Shown here piece by piece: positions 35,281 through 43,475 of a stretch of 64,000 nt of DNA. Location: NCBI RefSeq assembly GCF_030362835.1, contig NZ_JAUCGQ010000001.1, forward strand, positions 1,281,461 to 1,345,460, written 5' to 3'. Source of the stretch: Cellulomonas alba. Lineage in GTDB: Bacteria > Actinomycetota > Actinomycetes > Actinomycetales > Cellulomonadaceae. Position numbers and translations under genes: made by a program. The notes beneath the pieces are model-generated. The model saw nothing but the letters and a program-made list of their open reading frames with translations. It did no database searches and had not been told where the DNA came from. Position 1 is the stretch's first letter. Each line of letters begins with the position of its first letter.

Positions 35281-36126
35281 ATGTCCTCGTCCACGTCGTC
35301 GGGTGCCGCCGACGCCGCTGCCACGCCTGCGCAGGGCGCGCGCACGGCCGCGTTCTTCGACCTGGACAAGACGATCATCGCCACCTCGTCGGCGGCGGCC
35401 TTCTCGCGGCCGTTCCTCGCCGAGGGCCTGCTCACGCGACGGGCGATGCTCCGCACCGCCTATGCCCAGGCGCTCTATCTCGCCGGCTCCGCCGACGCGG
35501 ATCGCACCGAGCGCCTGCGCGTCCAGCTGTCGCGCATGGTCGCCGGCTGGGACGTGGGCGTGGTCAGCCAGGTGGTGGCCCAGACCCTGCACGAGTCCAT
35601 CGACCCGACCGTGTACGCCGAGGCCGTCGCGCTGATCGAGGAGCATCACGCGGCGGGGCGCGACGTCGTGGTGGTGTCGGCGTCAGCGAGCGAGATCGTC
35701 GAGCCGATCGCCGCGGTGCTCGGCGCCGACCACGTGATCGCGACGCGCATGACGGTCGAGGCCGGTCGGTACACGGGCGAGATCGAGTTCTACGCGTACG
35801 GCGAGAACAAGGCGCGCGCGATCCGGGAGCTCGCGGCCGAGCGCGGGTACGACCTCCACGCGAGCTACGCCTACTCGGACTCGATCACGGACGCGCCGAT
35901 GCTGATGGCGGTCGGGCACGCGTTCGCCGTCAACGCCGACCGGACCCTGCGTCAGCTCGCCGCCGAGCGCGGATGGGGAGCGCTCCGGTTCGAGCGGCCC
36001 GTGTCGCTCTTCGGCTTCGCGCCTGTCCCCGCGAGAGCCGTGACGGTGGGCCTGGTCGTCGCCGGCGCCGCGGCGATCGTCCTCGCCTGGTACGTGCGGC
36101 ATCGCCGTCGGACCGGCCCCCGGTGA
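35281..36126 (+). CDS. HAD-IB family phosphatase, membrane-anchored
   Basis: A 281-residue haloacid-dehalogenase phosphatase. Motif I is FFDLDKTII, motif II is VVVSASASEIV, the motif III Lys lies in YGENKARAIRELA, and the motif IV aspartate is in YSDSITDAPML. HAD-IB enzymes of this type (Rv3661/SerB1 group) are thought to act on serine phosphate or lipid phosphates. A C-terminal membrane helix (about residues 250-270) and a basic tail anchor it. A TAGGGT -10-like box ends 6 bp before the ATG at 35281, so the transcript may be leaderless. Placement next to the Tad locus is conserved in M. tuberculosis. Confidence 0.9.
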   Translation: MSSSTSSGAADAAATPAQGARTAAFFDLDKTIIATSSAAAFSRPFLAEGLLTRRAMLRTAYAQALYLAGSADADRTERLRVQLSRMVAGWDVGVVSQVVAQTLHESIDPTVYAEAVALIEEHHAAGRDVVVVSASASEIVEPIAAVLGADHVIATRMTVEAGRYTGEIEFYAYGENKARAIRELAAERGYDLHASYAYSDSITDAPMLMAVGHAFAVNADRTLRQLAAERGWGALRFERPVSLFGFAPVPARAVTVGLVVAGAAAIVLAWYVRHRRRTGPR

Positions 36127-36219
36127 GCCCTGCCGGACCGTTGCCCCGCACACCGACCTCGCTCAGATGACGGACGGTCGTCCCGCGATGCGAACGGCCC
36201 GCTGCGCCCACCTGGAGCG

Positions 36220-36363
36220 TCACTGGCCGCCCTTGGCCGACTCCGCGGCGGCGGGGTACGAAAGGGAGCACAACAGCATGACCGCGAGGGCACCCACGCG
36301 CAGGAGAGCCCACCTATGGGCGGGTCGACCGGGCTTGTCCCGGAGCGTACCGAGACGTTGCAC
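36220..36363 (-). CDS. Small 47-residue secreted or membrane peptide
   Basis: This short gene is easy to miss. From GTG 36363 it reads VQRLGTLRDKPGRPAHRW, then the hydrophobic ALLRVGALAVMLLCSLSY, then PAAAESAKGGQ and TGA at 36222-36220. A GAGGG ribosome site lies nine bases before the GTG. The layout of charged N-terminus, hydrophobic core and AAA junction is that of a signal peptide or a single-pass small membrane protein. The codons are less GC-rich (TTG, CTT, TCG) than in neighbouring genes. It lies between the HAD gene and the Fic-like gene. I do not recognise a family; chance cannot be excluded in such GC-rich DNA. Confidence 0.5.
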   Translation of the reverse strand: MQRLGTLRDKPGRPAHRWALLRVGALAVMLLCSLSYPAAAESAKGGQ

Positions 36364-36393
36364 GCCTGATCACCCTCGCAGGTCGGCGTTCGG

Positions 36394-36419
36394 CGACGGC
36401 GTCCCCCGGGGCGCCGTCG
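36394..36419. terminator. Hairpin upstream of the small peptide gene
   Basis: CGACGGCG (36394-36401) pairs with CGCCGTCG (36412-36419) around TCCCCCGGGG. It could end rightward transcription or act in the leader of the leftward small gene. The direction is unclear. Confidence 0.4.
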
Positions 36420-36442
36420 TTCGTGTGGGCGGAGTCCGCCCG

Positions 36443-36550
36443 GGCGGCGACGCTCGTGTCGGCAGCGTCGCGCGGGGCGGCAGCGTCGCGCGGGGCGGCA
36501 GTGTTGCGCGGAGCGGCAGCGTCGCGCGGGGCGGCAGCACTCGTGTCGGC
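36443..36550. repeat. Six 18-bp tandem repeats
   Basis: Units of 18 bp based on GGCAGCGTCGCGCGGGGC. The middle four are near-identical (36461-36532), with one carrying TGTT and GAGC changes. The outer two end in CTCGTGTCGGC. They lie 50 bp before the Fic-like gene. Being in multiples of three, they leave both frames open, but neither reading looks like a gene. Confidence 0.8.
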
Positions 36551-36597
36551 AGCACGCCCCGGTCAGCCGTCGACCCCGCACGCGCTGGCAGCGCGGC

Positions 36598-37539
36598 ATG
36601 ACGGCGGGGTCGCCGCAGCCAGACCCGCTCGCTCCGGTCACCGAGCTGCCCGGAGTCCGCGACGCCGTCGAGCGCGCGCGCTCCGCGTGCGAGGAGCTCC
36701 GGTGGCACGAGGCCTTCCGCCGGCGTGCCCGCGAGGTGCGCGCCGAGGCCGGGCTGCAGACCGCACGGCACAGCGCCGCCGTCGACGGTGCGCGCCTCAC
36801 GTCCGCGCGGGTCCGCGCGCTCGCGACCACGCCGCCGAACGCGCCCGACGCGCGGACCGACGCCCACCCGGGTGGGCGCCACGAGCAGCGCGACGACGCC
36901 GGTCACCGCACCGAACAGACCACCGCCCCCGCAGACGAGCTCGTCGCGCACGGAGCCGTCCGGGCGGCCGCCCTCGTCGACTCGCTCGCCCCCGAGCTCG
37001 GCGCGCGGTCCGCGCCGCAGCTCCCGCCGTTCGGCCAGCTCCTGGCCCGCCTGCACGCCGCCGTCGGCGCCGACTGGCTCCCGCCCGCGGAGCTCGGCCG
37101 TCCGCGCACCGCCGACGGGCCGCTCGACCTCCGCGGCCTCGGGCCGGCGCCGACGCCCGACGAGGTCGGCGCGCGGCTCGCGCTGCTCGCTGATGTCGTC
37201 GCGCGGACGGACGCACCGGCCCTCGTCGTCGCGGCGGTCGTGCACGGCGAGCTCCTCGCGCTCCGGCCGTTCCGGGCCGGCAACGGCATCGTCGCGCGGG
37301 CCGCTGCCCGCCTGCTCGTCACGTCCCGGGGCCTCGACCCGACCGGCAGCGTCGTCCCCGAGGCGGCGTGGTCGCCGAACCCGCACGTCTACGTCGCGGC
37401 CGCCGCGCGCTTCGCGACCGGCGAGCCCGAGGGCGTCGCCGGCTGGGTTGCGGGCTGCGCCGACGCCCTCGTCACCGGCGCGGCCCGCGCCCGCGTGATC
37501 GCGGACGCCGTGCTGGCCGGTCGCCTCCCCGCGGACTAG
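36598..37539 (+). CDS. Fic-fold protein with degenerate active site
   Basis: A 313-residue protein whose C-terminal half contains HGELLALRPFRAGNGIVARA. This aligns with the Fic motif HPFxxGNGRxxR but has Arg for the catalytic His, Ala for the acidic residue and Ile for the first Arg. Upstream, TARHSAAVDGARLT resembles the inhibitory helix motif [ST]xxxE[GN] with Asp for Glu. An Asp/Gly/His-rich insertion (about residues 83-105) is present. AMPylation activity is therefore unlikely. It may keep a binding or regulatory role. ATG at 36598 follows the 18-bp repeats. Confidence 0.75.
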   Translation: MTAGSPQPDPLAPVTELPGVRDAVERARSACEELRWHEAFRRRAREVRAEAGLQTARHSAAVDGARLTSARVRALATTPPNAPDARTDAHPGGRHEQRDDAGHRTEQTTAPADELVAHGAVRAAALVDSLAPELGARSAPQLPPFGQLLARLHAAVGADWLPPAELGRPRTADGPLDLRGLGPAPTPDEVGARLALLADVVARTDAPALVVAAVVHGELLALRPFRAGNGIVARAAARLLVTSRGLDPTGSVVPEAAWSPNPHVYVAAAARFATGEPEGVAGWVAGCADALVTGAARARVIADAVLAGRLPAD

Positions 37540-37561
37540 AGGCCGACGGCGAGACCCTGCG

Positions 37562-38680
37562 TCAGCCCCACGAGCCGCGCTCGTACTGCGGCTGCCACCC
37601 GGTCACGGCGGCCGGCGCCACGTCCGATCCCGGCTCCAGGACGTCCAGCGCGCCGAGGGCGACCCCCAGCTCGTGCGCCGCGCGCAGCGGCCAGAACGGG
37701 TCGCGCAGCGCCACGCGTCCGACGAGCACCGCGTCGGCGGACCCGTCGTCGAGCACGCCCTGCGCCTGCTGCGGGTCGGTGACGAGCCCGACCGCCGCGA
37801 CAGGCAGCCCGGACGCAGCGCGCACCGTCCGCGCGAGCGGCACCTGGTACGACGGCCCGGTCGGCACGTGCGCGGGCAGCAGGCCGCCGCTCGACACGTC
37901 GACCAGGTCGACGCCGAGCGCGCCGAGCTGCTTCGCCACGGCCCCGACGGCCTCGGCGTCGAGCCCGCCCTCGAGCCAGTCGGTCGCGGAGACGCGCACG
38001 AACAGCGGGCGGTCGGCAGGCCACGCCTCGCGCACCGCCGCGGTGACCTCGAGCAGCAGCCGCGCGCGGTTCTCGGGCGACCCCCCGTAGCGGTCGTCGC
38101 GCTGGTTGGAGAGCGGCGAGAGGAACTGGTGCAGCAGGTAGCCGTGCGCGGCGTGCAGCTCGACGACGTCGAACCCGGCCTCCACCGCCCGGCGCGCGGC
38201 CGCGGCGAACGCGGCGGGCAGCGCCTCGACCTCGTCCGTCGTGAGCGCGACCGGCTCGGCGTACCCCGGGAACGCCAGCGCGGACGGGGCTACGGTGCTC
38301 CACCCGCCCGCGCCGACCGGCACGGTGCCATGGCCCGCCGAGAAGGGCCGGTAGGTCGACGCCTTGCGCCCGGCGTGAGCGAGCTGCACGCCGACGTGCG
38401 TGCCACGCGCGTGGACGAAGTCCGTGATCCGGCGCCACGCCGCGACCTGCTCGTCGTTCCACAGCCCGGTGTCCTGCGGCGAGATCCGGCCCTCCGGCAC
38501 GACGGCCGTGGCCTCGGCGAGCAGCAGCCCGAAACCGCCGGAGGCGCGCGCCCCGAGGTGCACCAGGTGCCAGTCGGTGGGCACGCCGTCGACGGCGGAG
38601 TACTGGCACATCGGCGCGAGCCAGGCGCGGTTCGCGAAAGTCGTGCCACGGAGGGTCAGGGGATCGAAGAGCGACGTCAC
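37562..38680 (-). CDS. Old yellow enzyme (YqjM/NamA-type NADH:flavin oxidoreductase)
   Basis: A 372-residue FMN-dependent ene-reductase of the TIM-barrel family. Words: NRAWLAPMCQYSA (Cys that tunes FMN in YqjM-type enzymes), HLVHLGARASGG, GVQLAHAGRKAST, the substrate-binding pair in ELHAAHGYLLHQFLSPLSN, DDRYGGSPENRARLLLEV and AVGLVTDPQQA. It reduces activated C=C bonds with NAD(P)H, usually in stress or xenobiotic handling. The stop lies 22 bp from the Fic gene's stop (convergent). Confidence 0.93.
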   Translation of the reverse strand: MTSLFDPLTLRGTTFANRAWLAPMCQYSAVDGVPTDWHLVHLGARASGGFGLLLAEATAVVPEGRISPQDTGLWNDEQVAAWRRITDFVHARGTHVGVQLAHAGRKASTYRPFSAGHGTVPVGAGGWSTVAPSALAFPGYAEPVALTTDEVEALPAAFAAAARRAVEAGFDVVELHAAHGYLLHQFLSPLSNQRDDRYGGSPENRARLLLEVTAAVREAWPADRPLFVRVSATDWLEGGLDAEAVGAVAKQLGALGVDLVDVSSGGLLPAHVPTGPSYQVPLARTVRAASGLPVAAVGLVTDPQQAQGVLDDGSADAVLVGRVALRDPFWPLRAAHELGVALGALDVLEPGSDVAPAAVTGWQPQYERGSWG

Positions 38681-38769
38681 CTCCGGCCCAACCGGGCGGT
38701 GCCGCCGGCTGTTCCGGTTCGGCCTTTCGTCCCACTCTGGGCCCGCGCCGACCCGGGACCCTGTTCCTC

Positions 38770-39729
38770 GTGCTGAGCATCCCCGAGGCCGTCGACACGC
38801 ACGCCGACGCGGCCGCGCACAAGGTCGACCTGCTGCGCAACCCCGCGCTCTTCCTGGTCCGGACCATGCTGGCCGGCGCCTTCATCGGCATCGGCGTGCT
38901 CGTCATGGTCGAGGTCGGCGGCCCGCTCGCCGCCGCGGGCTCCCCGTTCACGCCGCTGGCACAGGGTCTCGTGTTCGGCATCGCGCTGACGATCGTCGTC
39001 GTCGCCGGGGCGGAGCTCGCGACCTCCGCGATGATGATCCTGACGCAGGGCGCGATCCGCGGCGCGATCGGCTGGGCGCGTGCCGCGGTGACGCTGCTCG
39101 CGTGCATGGCGGGCAACCTGCTCGGCGCGGTCGTCTTCGCGGCGCTCGTGCACGCGTCGGGCGTCGTGGCGCCGGGCACCCCGGCCGGCACCCAGCTCGC
39201 CGCGATGATCGAGCACAAGGCGCACGCGACGACGGGCCAGCTGTTCGTGCGCGGCATCCTGTGCAACCTGCTGGTCTGCCTCGCGATCTGGTGCGGCGCG
39301 CGGCTGCGGAGCGAGTCGGCGCGGATCATCCTCGTGTTCTCGTGCGTGCTCGTGTTCATCGCGTCGGGGTTCGAGCACTCGATCGCGAACATGACGACGT
39401 TCTCGCTGGGGCTGATGGACGGCCTCCCCGGCGCGACCATCGGCGAGTTCGCGCGCAACGTGGCGGCCGTCGGGCTCGGCAACATCGTCGGCGGCGGCCT
39501 GCTGGTCGGCGCCGCGTACGCCTACCGCGGGCGCGTGACGAACGACGACGCGCCCGCCCCTGGCACCCAGGCCGACGACGCGCAGATCGCGGCGTTGCAG
39601 GCCGCCGCGCGCCGTGCCACGGCCTCGCGCACCCCGGACGTCCCGGCCCTGGCGCCGGCGGACCTCGCGCCGCAGACCCCGTCGTCGTGGGCGACGACCT
39701 CCGCGGCACCCGCGACCACCGCGCACTGA
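38770..39729 (+). CDS. Formate/nitrite transporter (FNT) family channel
   Basis: A 319-residue membrane protein from GTG 38770, with six hydrophobic helices within about residues 27-255. FNT words include PALFLVRTMLAGAFIGIG, GAELATSAMMILTQGAI, GNLLGAVVFAAL, LFVRGILCNLLVCLAIW and GFEHSIANMTTFSLGL. The family passes formate, nitrite, hydrosulphide or lactate as pentameric channels. The C-terminal about 60 residues are a hydrophilic Ala/Thr/Pro-rich tail. No pyruvate formate-lyase or nitrite reductase gene is nearby, so the substrate is open. Confidence 0.9.
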   Translation: MLSIPEAVDTHADAAAHKVDLLRNPALFLVRTMLAGAFIGIGVLVMVEVGGPLAAAGSPFTPLAQGLVFGIALTIVVVAGAELATSAMMILTQGAIRGAIGWARAAVTLLACMAGNLLGAVVFAALVHASGVVAPGTPAGTQLAAMIEHKAHATTGQLFVRGILCNLLVCLAIWCGARLRSESARIILVFSCVLVFIASGFEHSIANMTTFSLGLMDGLPGATIGEFARNVAAVGLGNIVGGGLLVGAAYAYRGRVTNDDAPAPGTQADDAQIAALQAAARRATASRTPDVPALAPADLAPQTPSSWATTSAAPATTAH

Positions 39730-39837
39730 CCGCGCCGTCGACGAGCCGCCCCCGGCGCGCTCGCGCACTGACAGCCCGCCGACGCACCCCCACCACGCGG
39801 TCCGTACCGCAACCACGCGCGCCCGCGGCGCACTGAC
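39721..39837. repeat. Degenerate repeats of the FNT gene's stop region
   Basis: GCGCACTGAC, which contains the FNT stop (39727-39729), recurs at 39763-39772 and 39828-39837 with partly similar flanks. The rest of the 230-bp gap holds a TACGGT -10-like box near 39924 and no gene. Confidence 0.5.
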
Positions 39838-39959
39838 TCGGGCAGACGGGCCCGGGCGGCCGTGGTCACCCGACCGGGCCTGCCACGCGCGCGCCGCCCG
39901 GCGGTGCCGGACGCCCGGCAATACGGTGGCGGGCAACCCCCGAGCACCGAGGAGACGCG

Positions 39960-41090
39960 ATGAGCACCTCCGACCCGAGCGGCGACCGACGCACGCCGGG
40001 CGCGACGCCCGACGACGCCGCCCCCACCGAGACCAGCCCCACCGAGACGACGCCCACCGAGGCGCCCCCCACGGAGACGATCTCCGCCGACGCGGCCCCG
40101 GACGCGACACCCGCGGACACCACGCCCGCTGACCCGACCCCCGCGGGAACGACGTCCCCGCAGACCGCCGCCGCGGCGGACAGCCCGGCGGCGGACCCGG
40201 CCGCCGTCGAGGGCGCCACGACCGACGCTGCCCGGACGGCGTCCGCGGACGCACCGAGCACCCGCCCGTTCGGCAGCCCCACCCCCGCGGCCCAGGCGCG
40301 CGCCGCGGCCCCCCGGGTCGCGGCGGACCCCGGCCGGCACGCCACCGCGCGCCCCACGCCGGTGCCCCCCGAGCCGGCGGCCGGCGCCGCGGCCGGAGCG
40401 TTCGGCGCCCACCAGCGATTCGCCGCCTCCGCGCCGGACGCGAGCCCGGACCCGGTCGGCGGCCCCGCCACCGCGCCGCTGCCGCCGACGCACGGCGGCC
40501 CCCCGGTCGCACCACCGCCGCCCGAGCCGGGCCGCCCGTTCGACACCGCGGCGGCACCGATCACACCGGAGCCGCCGGTGGAGGACCCGAGCCTGTTCCC
40601 CGCGCCGAACGCACCGCGCTCGCCGAGTGCGGGCTCGCACATCCTCGGCGTCATCGTCGGCCTGATCCTCGGCCCGGTCGCCGTCGCGGGCGTTCTGCTC
40701 GGGCAGTCGCGCATCCTGGTCGTCCAGGCCGACCACTGGGACGCGAGCCTCGACGTGCTCGGCATCGTGCTGGTCAGCGTCGGGCTGCTGCTCCTGGCCT
40801 GCGTGCTGCTGCTCGGCGCGTGGACCGCGGCGGTGCCGATCACGGCGGGCATCGTGCTGAGCGCGCTCGGCGGCTTCTACCTCTACGCGCCGGGGATCGC
40901 GCGCCGCGAGACGCTCCGCGTCCTGACGAGCGAGGGCTGGCACACGCAGGTCACGCAGGTGACGGTGGTCGGGACGTCGGGCACGCTGCTCGTCGCCGGC
41001 TTCATGCTGCTCGTCGGCGGCCTCGTGATCGCGGGCGCCCGTCGGCACGGCATCCACCTCGGCGAGTTCCGCGAGCGCAACCGCGCCTGA
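39960..41090 (+). CDS. Thr/Pro/Ala-rich membrane protein with four C-terminal helices
   Basis: A 376-residue protein from ATG 39960 with a GAGGAG-like ribosome site. The first about 215 residues are low-complexity (TETSPTETTPTEAPPTET-type repeats, then Pro/Ala runs), probably disordered and cytoplasmic or surface exposed. Residues 222-360 contain four membrane helices (ILGVIVGLILGPVAVAGVLL; LGIVLVSVGLLLLACVLLLG; AAVPITAGIVLSALGGFYLY; GTLLVAGFMLLVGGLVIAGA). The family is unknown to me but typical of actinobacterial envelope proteins of this layout. A strong terminator follows at 41103-41139. Confidence 0.72.
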   Translation: MSTSDPSGDRRTPGATPDDAAPTETSPTETTPTEAPPTETISADAAPDATPADTTPADPTPAGTTSPQTAAAADSPAADPAAVEGATTDAARTASADAPSTRPFGSPTPAAQARAAAPRVAADPGRHATARPTPVPPEPAAGAAAGAFGAHQRFAASAPDASPDPVGGPATAPLPPTHGGPPVAPPPPEPGRPFDTAAAPITPEPPVEDPSLFPAPNAPRSPSAGSHILGVIVGLILGPVAVAGVLLGQSRILVVQADHWDASLDVLGIVLVSVGLLLLACVLLLGAWTAAVPITAGIVLSALGGFYLYAPGIARRETLRVLTSEGWHTQVTQVTVVGTSGTLLVAGFMLLVGGLVIAGARRHGIHLGEFRERNRA

Positions 41091-41102
41091 CGCCGCACGC
41101 CT

Positions 41103-41139
41103 GTCGGGGCCCGGTCGCCGCTCGGCACCGGGCCCCGAC
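41103..41139. terminator. Intrinsic terminator after the Thr/Pro-rich membrane protein
   Basis: GTCGGGGCCCGGT (41103-41115) pairs perfectly with ACCGGGCCCCGAC (41127-41139) around an 11-nt loop, 12 bp after the stop codon. Confidence 0.8.
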
Positions 41140-41267
41140 GCCGTCCGCGGGACGGTCGGGGCGGTCGACGCGGTCGCCGTCACCCTCGAACCTCCGCCGG
41201 CGGCTAGAGTTCCGACGCCGGTCCTCCAGCCCGGCCTGCATCGACGTCGCTGCACAGGAGGTCGTTC

Positions 41268-43271
41268 GTGACCGACGCTGTTCCCGCCGAGACCGCCGCC
41301 GGCGGGCTCGAGAACCTCCTCTCGGAGGACCGCCGCTTCCCCCCGACGCTCGAGTTCGCCGAGCAGGCGAACGCGCACGGCGACCTGTACGCGTGGGCCG
41401 CGGCCGACCGCCCCGACTTCTGGGCCGACCAGGCCCGCGAGCTGCTCACGTGGAGCACGCCGTTCACGCAGGTGCTCGACTGGTCGAACGCACCGTTCGC
41501 GCGCTGGTTCGCCGACGGCACGCTCAACGCGGCGTACAACGCGGTCGACCGCCATGTCGAGGCGGGCCGCGGCGACCGCGTCGCGCTGCACTTCGAGGGC
41601 GAGGGCGGCGACACCCGCACCCTCACGTACGCGGACCTGCAGCGCGAGGTGGCCAAGGCCGCGAACGCGCTCGTCGCGCTCGGCGTGGGCACGGGCGACC
41701 GGGTCGCCATCTACCTGCCGATGATCCCCGAGGCCGTCGTCGCGATGCTCGCGTGCGCCCGGATCGGCGCGCCGCACTCCGTCGTCTTCGGCGGTTTCTC
41801 CGCCGAGGCGCTGCACGCGCGGATCCTCGACGCCGAGGCGAAGCTCGTCGTCACGGCCGACGGCGGCTTCCGCCGCGGGGCGCCGAGCGCGCTGAAGCCG
41901 GCGGTCGACGAGGCGCTCGGCAAGAGCGAGACGACCGTCGAGCACGTGCTCGTCGTCAAGCGCACGGGCCAGGACGTCGCGTGGACCGAGGGCCGCGACG
42001 TGTGGTGGTCCGACGCCGTCGACGGCGCGTCCGACCAGCACGAGCCGGTCGCGCTCGAGGCCGAGCACCCGCTGTTCATCCTGTACACGTCGGGCACGAC
42101 CGGGAAGCCGAAGGGCATCTTCCACACCACGGGCGGCTACCTGACGCAGGCGGCGTACACCCACCTCAACGTCTTCGACCTCAAGCCGGAGACCGACGTG
42201 TACTGGTGCACGGCGGACATCGGCTGGGTGACGGGCCACTCGTACGTCGTGTACGGCCCGCTGGTGAACGGCGCGACCCAGGTGATCTACGAGGGCACGC
42301 CGGACACGCCGCACCGTGGCCGCTGGTGGGAGATCGTCCAGAAGTACAAGGTCTCGATCCTGTACACCGCGCCGACCGCGATCCGCACCTGCATGAAGTG
42401 GGGCGAGGAGATCCCGGCGCAGTTCGACCTCTCGTCGCTGCGCGTCCTGGGCAGCGTCGGCGAGCCCATCAACCCCGAGGCGTGGATGTGGTACCGCCGC
42501 GTCATCGGTGGCGACAAGGCGCCCATCGTCGACACGTGGTGGCAGACCGAGACCGGCGCGATCATGATCAGCCCGCTGCCCGGCGTCACCGAGACGAAGC
42601 CGGGCTCGGCGCAGGTGCCGCTGCCCGGCATCGCCGCCGACGTGGTCGACGACGACGCGCACCCCGTCCCGAACGGCTCGGGCGGCTACCTGGTCCTGAC
42701 CGAGCCGTGGCCGTCGATGCTGCGCGGCATCTGGGGCGACCCGGACCGGTACGTCGACACGTACTGGTCGCGCTTCAAGGGCCTCTACTTCGCGGGCGAC
42801 GGCGCCAAGAAGGACGCGGACGGCGACATCTGGCTGCTCGGGCGCGTGGACGACGTGATGAACGTGTCGGGCCACCGCCTGTCGACCACCGAGATCGAGT
42901 CGGCCCTCGTCTCGCACCCGTGGGTCGCCGAGGCGGCCGTCGTGGGCGCGTCCGACGACACGACGGGCCAGGCGGTCGTCGCGTTCGTCATCCTGCGCGG
43001 CGACGCCGCCGGCGGCGACAAGTCGGCCGACGAGGTGCAGACCGAGCTGCGCAACCACGTGGCGAAGGAGATCGGCCCGATCGCCAAGCCGCGCCAGATC
43101 CTCGTGGTTCCGGAGCTGCCCAAGACGCGGTCCGGCAAGATCATGCGCCGCCTGCTGCGCGATGTGGCCGAGCACCGCCAGGTGGGGGACGCGACGACGC
43201 TCGCGGACTCATCGGTCATGGACCTGATCGCCCAGGGGCTGGCGGCGCCGGCCGCTTCCGCGGAGGACTGA
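41268..43271 (+). CDS. acs: Acetyl-CoA synthetase
   Basis: This enzyme activates acetate to acetyl-CoA via acetyl-AMP. It is 667 residues, the full family length, from GTG 41268 preceded by AGGAGGT. Motifs: the P-loop YTSGTTGKPKGIFHTTGGYL, ADIGWVTGHSY, WWQTETGAIM, the hinge region DGDIWLLGRVDDVMNVSGHR, and the C-terminal catalytic and regulatory Lys in PKTRSGKIMRR (Lys624), which is the acetylation site in related enzymes. A TAGAGT -10-like box lies at 41205-41210. It stands alone and ends in a 40-bp perfect palindrome. It serves acetate assimilation, suited to a sugar fermenter that excretes acetate. Confidence 0.97.
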   Translation: MTDAVPAETAAGGLENLLSEDRRFPPTLEFAEQANAHGDLYAWAAADRPDFWADQARELLTWSTPFTQVLDWSNAPFARWFADGTLNAAYNAVDRHVEAGRGDRVALHFEGEGGDTRTLTYADLQREVAKAANALVALGVGTGDRVAIYLPMIPEAVVAMLACARIGAPHSVVFGGFSAEALHARILDAEAKLVVTADGGFRRGAPSALKPAVDEALGKSETTVEHVLVVKRTGQDVAWTEGRDVWWSDAVDGASDQHEPVALEAEHPLFILYTSGTTGKPKGIFHTTGGYLTQAAYTHLNVFDLKPETDVYWCTADIGWVTGHSYVVYGPLVNGATQVIYEGTPDTPHRGRWWEIVQKYKVSILYTAPTAIRTCMKWGEEIPAQFDLSSLRVLGSVGEPINPEAWMWYRRVIGGDKAPIVDTWWQTETGAIMISPLPGVTETKPGSAQVPLPGIAADVVDDDAHPVPNGSGGYLVLTEPWPSMLRGIWGDPDRYVDTYWSRFKGLYFAGDGAKKDADGDIWLLGRVDDVMNVSGHRLSTTEIESALVSHPWVAEAAVVGASDDTTGQAVVAFVILRGDAAGGDKSADEVQTELRNHVAKEIGPIAKPRQILVVPELPKTRSGKIMRRLLRDVAEHRQVGDATTLADSSVMDLIAQGLAAPAASAED

Positions 43272-43281
43272 GCTCCACCTT

Positions 43282-43321
43282 CGAAGGCCGGGCCCGACGT
43301 CGACGTCGGGCCCGGCCTTCG
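43282..43321. terminator. 40-bp perfect palindrome, terminator of acs
   Basis: The 40 bases 43282-43321 equal their own reverse complement (start CGAAGGCCGGGCCCGACGT). They begin 11 bp after the acs stop codon and would form a very stable hairpin or cruciform. Confidence 0.85.
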
Positions 43322-43475
43322 TCGTCGGGGCGAACCGTTTCGCCGCCTGCTGGCCCCGCCACCCTCCTGTTTGGCTCGGGGTCGCACCCGCCCCTCGCCC
43401 GGCCGGCGGCGCGGGGGGTGGGTGCATCCATCGGGCTCGAACTTTCTTTATTCAACTCAGGAACGAGGGCGTCCC

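Noticed and set aside
36255-36351. Possible structured RNA closed by GGTACG and CGTACC
   Set aside because: The paired segments lie inside the 47-residue coding frame, which explains the sequence better. No known RNA consensus was recognised.
36167-36601. Plus-strand open frame of 144 codons through the 18-bp repeats
   Set aside because: Composition follows the repeats and the strand has no ribosome site or hydrophobic pattern. The minus-strand small gene is the better reading.
43440-43475. A CebR or other LacI-type operator before the mannanase
   Set aside because: The stretch is AT-rich, but no palindrome such as TGGGAGCGCTCCCA is present.
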